Positions 1 to 8,283 of a stretch of DNA of 64,000 nucleotides are shown here, piece by piece. How positions within the stretch are numbered: the stretch's first letter is position 1; each line of letters opens with the position of its first letter. Location of the stretch: positions 1,240,001 to 1,304,000 of the forward strand of contig NC_019678.1 in NCBI RefSeq assembly GCF_000316665.1. Direction: 5' to 3'. The notes under the pieces are model-generated. The model did not search any database. It was not told the DNA's origin and saw only the letters and a program-made list of their open reading frames with translations. Made by a program: the position numbers and the translations under genes. Origin of the DNA: Rivularia sp. PCC 7116. Its GTDB lineage: Bacteria > Cyanobacteriota > Cyanobacteriia > Cyanobacteriales > Nostocaceae.

Positions 1-179
1 CTTTAGGAATGCGACTCAAAGAAAAAGAATTCATTCCTATGCTGCGTGAAGCAGGAGATGAAAGCAGCGAAAATCATTCCGTAAAAATGCTCAGACAGGG
101 AGACAAAAAACTCTCGGAACTTTTAGCTAACTCCAATTCCAACGGTTCAACTAAGGGTGCTTCTGAAGTAACTTCTTAA
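1..179 (+). CDS. Unidentified protein, C-terminal fragment
   Basis: The frame is open from the first base and ends at a TAA at 177-179, giving about 58 C-terminal residues of a protein that begins outside the window. The fragment is charged and hydrophilic (it begins LGMRLKEKEFIPMLREAGDE) and ends in a low-complexity Ser/Asn/Thr tail (SNSNGSTKGASEVTS). I do not recognise the family. It lies on the same strand as the OmpA/BON gene that follows after about 125 bases, so it could be part of the same transcription unit, but the intergenic sequence gives no direct evidence. Confidence 0.55.
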   Translation, partial: LGMRLKEKEFIPMLREAGDESSENHSVKMLRQGDKKLSELLANSNSNGSTKGASEVTS

Positions 180-305
180 TTGGAAGATGTGGGATAGGAG
201 GATGGAGATACAAGAGTAGAATTACAGAAATAAATCATCTCTTTTTCATAACTCTTAGCTCCTTGCTCCTAAGTAGTCACGGCTGGCTGTTAGTTGCTAA
301 CTGAA

Positions 306-2546
306 ATGTCTGAATCTGCTGAGTTGAATCAAGAAGAAATCGCACAGCTTGAGAATTTTGTTAATTTGCTAGCTGATTTATCAATTGTCGAATCATCTAA
401 GCAAGAACAATCTCATACTGATGATTGCGATACCAAAAATCAGTCTCTAAATTCTTGGAATTGGCGTAAAGTGCGTAATTCATATATTGTGTCGCCTATT
501 GATATCGGTGATGATGAGGAATATTTTGCTAAAGACAATAAATCTTCTAATAATTCTAATACTATTTATTTAGAAGCCCAATTAGATTTTCCTCAAACTC
601 AATCAACAAGTTACCAAGAAATAGCAGAGGAAATTGATGTTGAAATATCACCTTTAGAACAAAACTCAGAAGCTTCAAATCAATTTAATCAGGATAATTC
701 GGAAGAAACAGTTACTGCCGTCCAAAAGTTACAGAATATATTAGTAGGAGATGAGTTAGAGGAAATCAAAAAAAATTTACAAAATCTCAACCATCAGCTT
801 TACGATTCGGATGAACTAATAAAGTTGCTTTTACCGCAAATTGCCGAACTTTTAAAGCGCAAGATTTCCGAATCCAAAGAAGAAGTTGTAGAAGCGGTTA
901 CCCCAATAATTGATAATGCTATCCATAGCAGAGTTGAGCAAAATAAAGAAAGTATGGGTGCGGCTTTAGCTGCTGCTGTTCCCGTAGCCATAGCCGAACA
1001 AATAACTGTAAATTCAGGGGAAGTCGCCGAAGCAATTGCCCCAGCCATGGGAGAAGCAATTCAAAAACAAATTGAATTAGAAAAAGATAAAATAGTCGAT
1101 GCTCTTTATCCTGTAATTGGCAATACAATTTCCAAGTATATGGGAGAAACTATCCAAGCAATTAACCAACAAATTGAAAATACTTTAAGTGTTGAAGGAA
1201 TCAAACGTAAGATTCGGGCTAAATTGCAAGGTGTTTCGGAAGCAGAATTAATTGTTAAGGAGTCGATATCTTTTACTCCTCAAGCTATCTTTTTAATTCA
1301 TAAAACATCGGGTTTAGTTATTTGCGATATTCAACCTTCGGATTCAGAACGATTAGAATCAGACATGATAGCAGGAATGCTAACTGCGATTCGCAGCTTT
1401 GCTAATGATTGTATGATTCAGTCAGGAAACGTTTCGGAACTCGATGAAATTGATTATGGTAATTTCAAGATAATTTTGGAAGTTGCAGGATACTGTTATC
1501 TAGCAATTATTGTCAAAGGGGAAGTTCCGAAGAAATTTGTTTCTCGGATGCGGCAAGTTCTCAGTACAATTATTACCAGTTACAGTAAGTCTATAGAGCA
1601 TTTTGAAGGGGATTTAGAGACAATTCCCAACAAGATAAATATGCTTTTAGAAGGTTTAGCTGATTTTCAACATCAGAAAGAAGAGAAGCAGAGTAAAATA
1701 TCGCCTTTATTGGTACTGAGTTTATCTATTGTAGGAATAATTTTTATTCCTCTTGGCATTTGGCAATATAACAACAGTCGAATTCGTTCGGTTGAAAATA
1801 AAACAGCCTTGGCTTTGGCTTCTGCTCCGGAATTATCAGTTTATCGTATTGATGTTAAAGCAGATGGAGATAAACTCAAACTAAAAGGGAGAGTTCCTAA
1901 TAATTTTTTGAAAACAAGAGCAAAACAAATAGTTGCTTCTACGGCACCTAATTGGAATATTGATAATCAAATTATTTCAGTTGAAATACCAGCATCCCCA
2001 GTATTAGCACAAGCAGAAATAAAACGAGTCACCGCAATTTTAAATCAAATAAATGGTACGGCAATTTCAGCCGATTACAGCAATGGCAGAGTTGCGGTTG
2101 TTGGTAGTGTCAGCAAAATTGCCGATGCTCAAAAAATTACACAAGCATTTGAAAAAATTCCCGGTGTTCAAAAAGTATCGAGTGCTGTTGAGGTAAAACC
2201 TGTTTCTATTCCAATTAGATTTTATTTTAAAAGTCAATCAGCAAATTTAGTACCTAAAGACTTAGAAAATAAAATAATGCAGGTACGAAAGTTTTTAAAT
2301 CAGCATCCAATGAAGACAATCAAAATTATCGGTTATAGCTATTCAAACAACGAGGCTTTTGCAACTAAAGAATTAGCGCTGCAACGAGCTAAATCCGTAC
2401 AGCAAGCATTGATTCAGCAAGGAATCTCTCCATCAAGAATGCAGGTTATCGGTAAAACAAGCTTACCACCTGGTATTGATGAAACCCAGCCTTCATGGTT
2501 AATGCGCTGCGTTGTTTTAGAACCGATTATTCAGAATGTAAATTAG
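306..2546 (+). CDS. Membrane protein with BON and OmpA-like C-terminal domains
   Basis: This is a protein of about 746 residues. The first 130 residues are acidic and probably disordered. Next comes a long helical, amphipathic stretch with repeated units like EAVTPIIDNAI, EAIAPAMGEAI and DALYPVIGNTI (about 195-290). A segment at about 326-440 (AIFLIHKTSGLVI, then DMIAGMLTAIRSF) resembles roadblock/longin-type sensor folds. One membrane helix lies near 466-487, followed by two BON-like domains (about 508-640) and an OmpA-like domain (about 634-740). I prefer ATG 306 to the upstream TTG at 294. The small GTPase and hybrid kinase follow on the same strand. My inference is a single-pass protein with a periplasmic, peptidoglycan-binding end and a cytoplasmic half that may contact the GTPase. 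The domain calls are by eye. Confidence 0.8.
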   Translation: MSESAELNQEEIAQLENFVNLLADLSIVESSKQEQSHTDDCDTKNQSLNSWNWRKVRNSYIVSPIDIGDDEEYFAKDNKSSNNSNTIYLEAQLDFPQTQSTSYQEIAEEIDVEISPLEQNSEASNQFNQDNSEETVTAVQKLQNILVGDELEEIKKNLQNLNHQLYDSDELIKLLLPQIAELLKRKISESKEEVVEAVTPIIDNAIHSRVEQNKESMGAALAAAVPVAIAEQITVNSGEVAEAIAPAMGEAIQKQIELEKDKIVDALYPVIGNTISKYMGETIQAINQQIENTLSVEGIKRKIRAKLQGVSEAELIVKESISFTPQAIFLIHKTSGLVICDIQPSDSERLESDMIAGMLTAIRSFANDCMIQSGNVSELDEIDYGNFKIILEVAGYCYLAIIVKGEVPKKFVSRMRQVLSTIITSYSKSIEHFEGDLETIPNKINMLLEGLADFQHQKEEKQSKISPLLVLSLSIVGIIFIPLGIWQYNNSRIRSVENKTALALASAPELSVYRIDVKADGDKLKLKGRVPNNFLKTRAKQIVASTAPNWNIDNQIISVEIPASPVLAQAEIKRVTAILNQINGTAISADYSNGRVAVVGSVSKIADAQKITQAFEKIPGVQKVSSAVEVKPVSIPIRFYFKSQSANLVPKDLENKIMQVRKFLNQHPMKTIKIIGYSYSNNEAFATKELALQRAKSVQQALIQQGISPSRMQVIGKTSLPPGIDETQPSWLMRCVVLEPIIQNVN

Positions 2547-2642
2547 ATTTTTTAGTTTTTATTGGCTGCCAGCTATTATTCGTAGAATACAATAAAAATA
2601 TTATAAATTATCATTTATCTACCTAAAATCTGATTATAAATT

Positions 2643-3167
2643 ATGTCTACAATCTCAAATAAAATTTGTTTAATTGGTGATTTTGGTGTTGGCAAAACAA
2701 GCTTGATTCGCAGATTTGTCGATAGACAGTTTAGCGATAAATACCTGTCTACCGTAGGTGTAAAAATTTCTCGTAAATCTATAGAAGTCACAGATAAACA
2801 GCGTCAGGAACATATTGCACTACAGCTATTAATTTGGGATATAGAAGGAAGTACAAAATTCAAAAGAGTTTCCGCAAGTTATTTTCAAGGAGCCAAAGGA
2901 GCAATTATAGTTGGTGACGTGACGCGCCCGGAATCACTAGAGAATCTTTCAGAACATATTCAAGCCTTCTTAAAAGTTAATCCCAAAGGTAAAACTGCGA
3001 TCGCTCTGAATAAATCAGATTTAATTGATGCAGAATATTTAGACAAGTATTGCCAACTTTACAGTTTTAACGATAATGAAAGTTTTGTCTCTACTTTTGC
3101 AAGCTCTGCTAAAACTGGAGAAAACGTTGATAAAATTTTTCAATCCCTCGCACATTCAATGATTTAA
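2643..3167 (+). CDS. Small Ras/Rab-like GTPase
   Basis: A 174-residue single-domain GTPase. The P-loop is GDFGVGKTS at residues 12-20. A Thr in STVGVKI fits the switch I position, WDIEGS fits the DxxG of switch II, NKSD supplies base specificity, and SSAKTGENVDKIF resembles the G5 SAK loop followed by the last helix. It is shorter than MglA and looks like the Rab-like GTPases known from cyanobacteria and other bacteria. The stop lies four bases before the ATG of the hybrid kinase, so the two are almost certainly cotranscribed, and the OmpA/BON gene ends 96 bases upstream. It probably acts as a cytoplasmic switch; the partner is unknown. A roadblock-like segment in the upstream protein would be a natural GAP or platform, but this is inference. 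Confidence 0.88.
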   Translation: MSTISNKICLIGDFGVGKTSLIRRFVDRQFSDKYLSTVGVKISRKSIEVTDKQRQEHIALQLLIWDIEGSTKFKRVSASYFQGAKGAIIVGDVTRPESLENLSEHIQAFLKVNPKGKTAIALNKSDLIDAEYLDKYCQLYSFNDNESFVSTFASSAKTGENVDKIFQSLAHSMI

Positions 3168-3171
3168 CAAA

Positions 3172-5553
3172 ATGGACTCTTTATTTAAAAATATATTATC
3201 TTTACGTCGTATTGAATATTTAATTGTTAATCAAAATTGGCAGATTTTAGAGTTATCTCCGAAAATTAATATTCTTGCAGACAACTCTAACGAAGTAAGT
3301 GTAGGAAAAGATGTGCGGATTGGCTTTCCGGAATTAATTGGAATTGAAGTAATTGCTAGCGATATTTTAGCGGGGAAGCAAGACAATTTTGAGTTAAAGG
3401 GTGTGATTAGGACTCAAAAAGCTTTAAATCCAATTTATATAGATATTTGTATTGCTAATAATCTCAAAAGTAATCAAACTGGCAAGCAGCTATTAATAGT
3501 TGTTGAAGATGTAACGGAACGGATGCTTCTCGAACAATCTTTAGTTCAAGGTGCGAATGAAGCCAATCTTTTATTACGTACTCTCACCGCTTCCAAACAA
3601 TACATTGACCAAGTTGTCACATCAATGGCAGATGCTCTATTGGTGACGACACCATCAGGTAAAATCAAAAATATTAACCGTACAGCACAACTTTTATTAG
3701 AATATGAAGAAGCTGAAATTTATGGTAAACCTATTTCTAATGTATTAAAGGAAGTTGATAGCTGGAAAGCGGAAATAGAAGAAAGAGGCAATATTAAAAC
3801 TACTTTATTTGGTCCCATAACTCCTTTAGTTAAGGAAGTTGAAACAGTTTGCCAAACAAAAACGGGAAAAATAATTCCAGTAGCTTTTTCATGTTCAAAA
3901 GTTCAGACAGAGATTGAGCATTTCCAGGGTTATGTTTATATTATTAGGGACATGACGGAACGCAAACAAGCCGAACTTGCCAAACAAGAGTTTTTAGCAA
4001 TGATAAGTCATGAAATACGTACTCCTGTTGCAGCGGTAATTGGCATGGGAGATATACTATTAAATACTGATTTAACAACACAGCAAGAAGAATTTGTTGA
4101 AACTATTTGCAATAGCGGTAAAGCTTTACTTGAAATTATTAATGATATCCTTGATTTTTCTAAAGTTGAATCGGGCAAATTAGAAATTGAGGAAGAACCT
4201 TTCCATTTAAATAGCTGTATCGAAGAAGCTATTTCGTTGTTATTACCGAAAGCAAAAGAAAAAAAATTAGAAATTATTTTTCACAAAAATCCTGAAATTC
4301 CAGAAGTTATTGTCGGAGACATAAGCCGACTGCGACAAGTTTTCATTAATCTACTTAGCAACGCTATTAAATTTACCGAAACTGGAAATATAGAAATTTT
4401 ACTAACAAGTCGCAAGCGTCAAATTATTGGCAATGAAAGAAATAACTATGAAATTCAGTTTGCTGTTAAAGACACCGGAGTAGGGATACCCAGCAATCGA
4501 ATCGATCGTTTATTTAAAGCCTTTAGTCAAGTTAATTCTTCCATAACAAGAAAATATGGTGGTACTGGTTTAGGGCTGGCAATATGTAAACAATTGAGCG
4601 AATTAATGGGCGGTAAAATCTGGGTTGAAACCGAACCAGATAAAGGCAGTACATTCTATTTCACTATATCGACTCGGGTTGTAAAAACACAGTTAAGCCA
4701 TGAATGGGAAACCAAAGCGGAAGAATCCCATCTCAATATTGATGCTACCGTAGCCGAAAAAAATCCCTTAAAAATACTTTTAGTAGAAGATTACCCAACA
4801 AATCAAAAGATAATAACCTTAATGCTGCAACGAATGGGTTATCAACCAGATATTGCCAACAACGGCTTAGAAGCGCTGAGTGCATTGCGGCATCAATCTT
4901 ACGATGTGGTGTTGATGGATATGCAAATGCCGGAAATGGATGGTATGACAGCAACGGAATATATTTGTCAGGAATGGGATATTTCAGTACGTCCCCGAAT
5001 TATTGCACTAACAGCCAGTGCTATGTCAAGCAATAAGGAAAATTATTTAGCATCAGGGATCGATGATTTTCTTGCTAAACCTTTTCCCATTCAACAACTC
5101 ATGCAATTACTGAATAAATATCGCAATCATAAACAAGAAGCTAGTAAAAAAACTAAAGCAAGTCATCGGGAATATTTTGGTCAAAATAATTCTACAATCG
5201 ACGCAACGGCATTACAAGAAATTTATAGAATCGCTGATTTTAATTGTGGAGTAGATCCAAGAATATTTTTATTAGAAACAATTGATGATTATTTAGAAGA
5301 AACCCCTAAAATTTTACAAAAAATTGAGGTTGCCTTAAGTGAAGATAATTTAAAAAATCTTCAGCTATTCGCCCATAAGCTTTCTTCTAGTAGTGCTACA
5401 TTAGGCGCAAATAAACTTGCGGCTTTATGTACGCAATTAGAAATAATGGTAATAAGTGAAATGCGAGATGAAATAGCAGAGCATATTAGCAAGGTTGAAG
5501 CTGAATATGAGAAAGTAGAAAGTGTTTTGCTGGAGAAACGCGGGAAGTATTAG
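3172..5553 (+). CDS. Hybrid histidine kinase (PAS-HisKA-HATPase-REC-HPt)
   Basis: A 793-residue soluble hybrid kinase with no membrane helix. Residues 1-115 are PAS-like. A second PAS domain spans about 135-265 and ends in YIIRDMTERKQAE. HisKA follows with SHEIRTP, the phospho-accepting His being residue 280. HATPase_c shows the N box (NLLSNAIKFT), G1 (DTGVGIP) and G2 (GGTGLGLAI). A receiver domain from about 537 carries VLMDMQMPEMDG, with Asp583 as phosphoacceptor and a Lys in AKPF. A C-terminal HPt domain has AHKLSSSSATLGA with His735. A complete BarA/ArcB-like phosphorelay is thus in one chain, so the final receiver must be another protein. It starts four bases after the GTPase gene, which suggests that the G protein and the kinase act together. 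Confidence 0.93.
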   Translation: MDSLFKNILSLRRIEYLIVNQNWQILELSPKINILADNSNEVSVGKDVRIGFPELIGIEVIASDILAGKQDNFELKGVIRTQKALNPIYIDICIANNLKSNQTGKQLLIVVEDVTERMLLEQSLVQGANEANLLLRTLTASKQYIDQVVTSMADALLVTTPSGKIKNINRTAQLLLEYEEAEIYGKPISNVLKEVDSWKAEIEERGNIKTTLFGPITPLVKEVETVCQTKTGKIIPVAFSCSKVQTEIEHFQGYVYIIRDMTERKQAELAKQEFLAMISHEIRTPVAAVIGMGDILLNTDLTTQQEEFVETICNSGKALLEIINDILDFSKVESGKLEIEEEPFHLNSCIEEAISLLLPKAKEKKLEIIFHKNPEIPEVIVGDISRLRQVFINLLSNAIKFTETGNIEILLTSRKRQIIGNERNNYEIQFAVKDTGVGIPSNRIDRLFKAFSQVNSSITRKYGGTGLGLAICKQLSELMGGKIWVETEPDKGSTFYFTISTRVVKTQLSHEWETKAEESHLNIDATVAEKNPLKILLVEDYPTNQKIITLMLQRMGYQPDIANNGLEALSALRHQSYDVVLMDMQMPEMDGMTATEYICQEWDISVRPRIIALTASAMSSNKENYLASGIDDFLAKPFPIQQLMQLLNKYRNHKQEASKKTKASHREYFGQNNSTIDATALQEIYRIADFNCGVDPRIFLLETIDDYLEETPKILQKIEVALSEDNLKNLQLFAHKLSSSSATLGANKLAALCTQLEIMVISEMRDEIAEHISKVEAEYEKVESVLLEKRGKY

Positions 5554-5623
5554 AAAGTAGAGTGTGTTGTCGCGCAGAGCAACACACCTGGTAAATTTTT
5601 TTGTAGGTATTCTCAATCGCCCG

Positions 5624-5673
5624 CAGATTGGAAATCTGGGGCTACAGAAGCGAAGCCCACCTTCGTAGGCTAA
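5624..5673 (+). repeat. Two-hairpin dispersed repeat, copy A
   Basis: Two short hairpins are joined by GGGGCTACA: the first pairs CAGATT with AATCTG, the second pairs AGCC-AC with GT-GGCT. The consensus across the window is CAGnCT-loop-AGnCTG, GGGCTACAA, AAGCCCAC-loop-GTGGGCTAA. This copy runs in the plus orientation and stops one base before the stop codon of the TPR gene on the other strand. A second copy in opposite orientation lies at the other end of that gene. Confidence 0.75.
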
Positions 5674-5674
5674 G

Positions 5675-6484
5675 TTAAGCATTGTGTATAAGTTCTTGAA
5701 AAGGCTGTTGTTCGATAGATTTATTAAAGTTATCTAAGGCTTCTTTCAAAATCTCTAATTCTTTAGTAGAAAATTGCTCATAACACAAATTGCGGTTTAT
5801 TTCTAAAGGCTTGTTATAGACAACCGTCATTCCTTCAGAAGAATATTTTTTTAGTAGCAGATAACCTCTGTTATTCCAAACTTGGTAGTTATGAGGCTTT
5901 ATCTGTAAAACTTTATCAAAACTGGCGATCGCATCTTCATAACGCTCCAGACTATACATTACATAGCCTCGTTTTTTCCAAGCTTGGTAATAGTCAGGTT
6001 TAATTTCAATTGCTTTATCAAAGGCTGCGATTGCTTCTTTTAACCTTCCCAACTCACGTAACATATTACCCCGGCTTGCCCAAGCTTGATGGTAGTCAGG
6101 TTTCATTTCAATCGCTTTATCAAAAGCTTTTAAAGCTGCCTGGTATTCTTCTGATACATCAAGTATTCTTCCCTGTAAATTTAAGTGGTTAAGGATTTTT
6201 GGAACCCCTTTCCAACTGTAAGCAAATCGTTCGCTTTTTTCGCCAAACTTGGTTTGTTCGTATTCATACAGCGAGTGTTCCAAACCTTGAATAAATAATA
6301 TGTTTACCTGCTCTCGATTTGGTAAGTCTTTGACAATCTCGTATAAATTATCAATTGGTTCTTCAAACTGTAAAACTTCAATAGTTTTTTTAGGTAAATC
6401 TTCCTTAACTTTAGTAATTAACTCCTCACCTTCAACTGGAGTACATTGCACAAACAACAAACGAAAACCTTCCGTTAGTTCCAA
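5675..6484 (-). CDS. TPR protein lacking a normal start codon
   Basis: The readable frame begins at TTG 6484. The homologous-looking frame continues upstream without a stop (EEYQAFLRTLELTEGF), yet I find no in-frame ATG, GTG or TTG before the frame runs through repeat copy B into cofG. The N-terminal part (GFRLLFVQCTPVEGEELI, DLPKKTIEVLQFEEPIDNLY) matches a domain common at the start of cyanobacterial TPR/NTPase proteins. About three TPR units follow (for example AFDKAIEMKPDYHQAWASRG), then a weaker fourth with KYSSEGMTVVYNKPLEI inserted. The gene is flanked exactly by inverted copies of the two-hairpin repeat (5624-5673 and 6521-6570). It may be a truncated, perhaps silent gene, or it may use a non-standard start. 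The family assignment is firm; functionality is doubtful. Confidence 0.7.
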   Translation of the reverse strand: MELTEGFRLLFVQCTPVEGEELITKVKEDLPKKTIEVLQFEEPIDNLYEIVKDLPNREQVNILFIQGLEHSLYEYEQTKFGEKSERFAYSWKGVPKILNHLNLQGRILDVSEEYQAALKAFDKAIEMKPDYHQAWASRGNMLRELGRLKEAIAAFDKAIEIKPDYYQAWKKRGYVMYSLERYEDAIASFDKVLQIKPHNYQVWNNRGYLLLKKYSSEGMTVVYNKPLEINRNLCYEQFSTKELEILKEALDNFNKSIEQQPFQELIHNA

Positions 6485-6520
6485 AGTACGAAGGAATGCT
6501 TGATATTCTTCAAAAATTTT

Positions 6521-6570
6521 TTAGCCCACGCAGGTGGGCTTTGTAATTGTAGCCCCAGCCTTACAGGCTG
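6521..6570 (-). repeat. Two-hairpin dispersed repeat, copy B
   Basis: On the minus strand it reads CAGCCT-gtaA-GGCTG, GGGCTACAATTAC, AAAGCCCAC-ctgc-GTGGGCTAA, the best-preserved copy of the family. It overlaps the end of cofG: the last three codons of cofG (Ser-Leu-stop, AGC CTG TAA) lie inside the first hairpin. Its other edge lies 36 bases before the TTG used by the truncated TPR gene. Together with copy A it forms an inverted pair around that gene. Confidence 0.78.
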
Positions 6571-7535
6571 AGAGCTATTTCCTCCCTCAACCTTTTAACC
6601 CCAACTTCCAACTCCCCCGACAACCACTCATCAAACTGAGGATAAACGGGTAATCTTGGCAGCAAATCCCAACCCCCAGGCTGTAATATTTCTCGCAATT
6701 CGTTTTCCTGAATATGTGGATAATCGGGATTTACTTCATCTTTGGGGCTAATTCCCCCTAAATCCCTTGCACCTGCTTCGATACAAGCGAGTAACCATTG
6801 CTCATCTTTTACTAAATTTGGCGGAATTTGAATCTTTATATCTTTGGGTAAAATCTCGCGTGCTTTAGCAATAACTTGTGGTAATTTATGTGGATTGAAA
6901 TGTGGAAAATCGAAGCTTTGCTGAGTTCCCGGACTGTGTGGTTGTAAAATAACTTCTTGTATATGCTTGTATTTGTGATGTATTTGGGATATCGCTGCTA
7001 ATGTATCCCAGCAATCTACTAATGTTTCTCCAATTCCTAATAGCAATCCGGTTGTAAAAGGTATTTTTAATTCACCAGCCCACTCTAATTGTTGCAATCG
7101 TAATTCTGGGTTTTTACCTGGTGCGTGTTTGTGGACTGTTTGCAATAATTTTGGTGTTAACTGTTCTAACATTAATCCCATTGAAACATTCACTTGTTTC
7201 ATTTTTTGCATTTCTTCATAGCTTAAAACTCCCGCATTTGTATGAGGTAAAAATCCCATTGATAAAGCTAAATTGCATAAATCATAAATTAGGTTAAACC
7301 ATTGTTCGCGACGTGGTGAATTTGGATGAACTTCTCCACTGAGGATTAAGATTTCACAAACATTTTGCTTTTGCAGTCTTTGAAAAATATCTTTTGCTGC
7401 TGATAAAGATATCCAATTGCTACTTCCTGGTTCGGCGCGGAAATTGCAGTAAGTACATCTATTAAAGCATTCATAAGTCGGAACAATTGTGTATGCAGGG
7501 CTATAAGTAACTATGCGGTAATTTTGTAATGCCAT
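6561..7535 (-). CDS. cofG: 7,8-didemethyl-8-hydroxy-5-deazariboflavin synthase subunit CofG
   Basis: A 324-residue radical-SAM enzyme with the cluster motif CFNRCTYC (Cys23, Cys27, Cys30) in the TYECFNRCTYCNFR context typical of CofG. The family, with partner CofH, makes F0 from a tyrosine-derived intermediate and 5-amino-6-ribitylaminouracil. In cyanobacteria F0 serves as the antenna of 8-HDF-type photolyases. Other family features include LSGEVHPNSPRREQW, the MGLMLEQL segment, and GGISPKDEVNPDYPHI near the C-terminus. The ATG at 7535 fits the family N-terminus. No cofH is visible in the window. The stop codon and last residues are supplied by repeat copy B, so the C-terminal end may be slightly altered. 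Confidence 0.93.
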   Translation of the reverse strand: MALQNYRIVTYSPAYTIVPTYECFNRCTYCNFRAEPGSSNWISLSAAKDIFQRLQKQNVCEILILSGEVHPNSPRREQWFNLIYDLCNLALSMGFLPHTNAGVLSYEEMQKMKQVNVSMGLMLEQLTPKLLQTVHKHAPGKNPELRLQQLEWAGELKIPFTTGLLLGIGETLVDCWDTLAAISQIHHKYKHIQEVILQPHSPGTQQSFDFPHFNPHKLPQVIAKAREILPKDIKIQIPPNLVKDEQWLLACIEAGARDLGGISPKDEVNPDYPHIQENELREILQPGGWDLLPRLPVYPQFDEWLSGELEVGVKRLREEIALSL

Positions 7536-7616
7536 TTTATTTCATTTTTAAAAAAATCCGAATCTATAATCTATACTGCAATATTTTTATTTTGAATACA
7601 AATTAATTCAATAAAA

Positions 7617-7637
7617 AAGGTACCCGTTTGGGTACTT
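7617..7637. promoter_or_regulatory. Perfect short inverted repeat between cofG and the Coq4-family gene
   Basis: GTACCC at 7620-7625 and GGGTAC at 7630-7635 are separated by GTTT, within AAGGTACCCGTTTGGGTACTT. It lies upstream of both divergent genes (about 85 bases from the cofG start, about 107 from the Coq4 start). It could be an operator for either, or a small hairpin. It does not have the GTA-N8-TAC spacing of an NtcA site. Confidence 0.4.
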
Positions 7638-7743
7638 CGTCTTCAGGATAGTTTTTTTTAAAATAGGTACAACAGCAAATTGAAGCTAAACATAAAATCG
7701 AATGACCGTGGAATATTAATTTTATTACAGGATAACTTACATT

Positions 7744-8217
7744 ATGGAGAAGGGAAATCTCGGTTTTATTTTAAAGATGGCTCAAACGATAAATCCTCAG
7801 ATTTATCCAGGACGAGAATTAAAAATAAATTTAGAAGAACTACGTCAACTTTCGGAAGGTACTTTAGGTAGAGAGCTAGCCTATTTTTTAGATAAAAATG
7901 GTTTTGAACCTCTAAACTCTGGAGATTGGATACAGCGAACTCATGATGTTTGGCACGTTGTAACCGGGCTTTCTCCATCTAAAAACGATGAATTCATATT
8001 GCAAGCTTTTACTCGTTCTCAAGTTTTCCGCCCATCTAGTGCCATTCTTGTCTTAGCTGGTTTACTAACACACAAATGTAATTTACAAGAAATTACTCAA
8101 GTTCTCAAAAATGGTAAAATGGCCAACAAACTCGTTGATTGGGATATTGAATCAGATTGGGCTACTCCTTTAGCTGAAGTCAGAAAAAAGTTAGGCGTAA
8201 TACCTTTGAAAAGTTAG
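7744..8217 (+). CDS. Coq4-family protein
   Basis: A 157-residue protein with the zinc-ligand motif of the Coq4 family, HDxxH-x11-E: His67-Asp68, His71 and Glu83 in RTHDVWHVVTG...KNDE. The surrounding RDxxHVLxG-type segment and the C-terminal DWDIESDWATPLAEVRKKLG are also family-like. In eukaryotes and proteobacteria Coq4 acts in ubiquinone biosynthesis (C1 decarboxylation/hydroxylation). Cyanobacteria make plastoquinone instead, so the substrate here is not known and I give no symbol. The ATG at 7744 starts a frame of the right length; the Shine-Dalgarno is weak. It stands alone between the divergent cofG and the convergent LuxR-type gene. Confidence 0.85.
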   Translation: MEKGNLGFILKMAQTINPQIYPGRELKINLEELRQLSEGTLGRELAYFLDKNGFEPLNSGDWIQRTHDVWHVVTGLSPSKNDEFILQAFTRSQVFRPSSAILVLAGLLTHKCNLQEITQVLKNGKMANKLVDWDIESDWATPLAEVRKKLGVIPLKS

Positions 8218-8283
8218 GAGTTAGGAATTAAAAACTTGGTTTTTATCAATTTTTTTTCCATGCCCAATGTTCAATTGATGATG

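Noticed and set aside
7617-7637. NtcA- or LexA-type site at GTACCCGTTTGGGTAC
   Set aside because: NtcA needs GTA-N8-TAC; here the spacing is N10. The cyanobacterial LexA pattern also does not fit. Kept only as an inverted repeat.
7680-7871. Open frame of 63 codons overlapping the Coq4-family start
   Set aside because: It overlaps the real gene in another frame, and the product is low-complexity.
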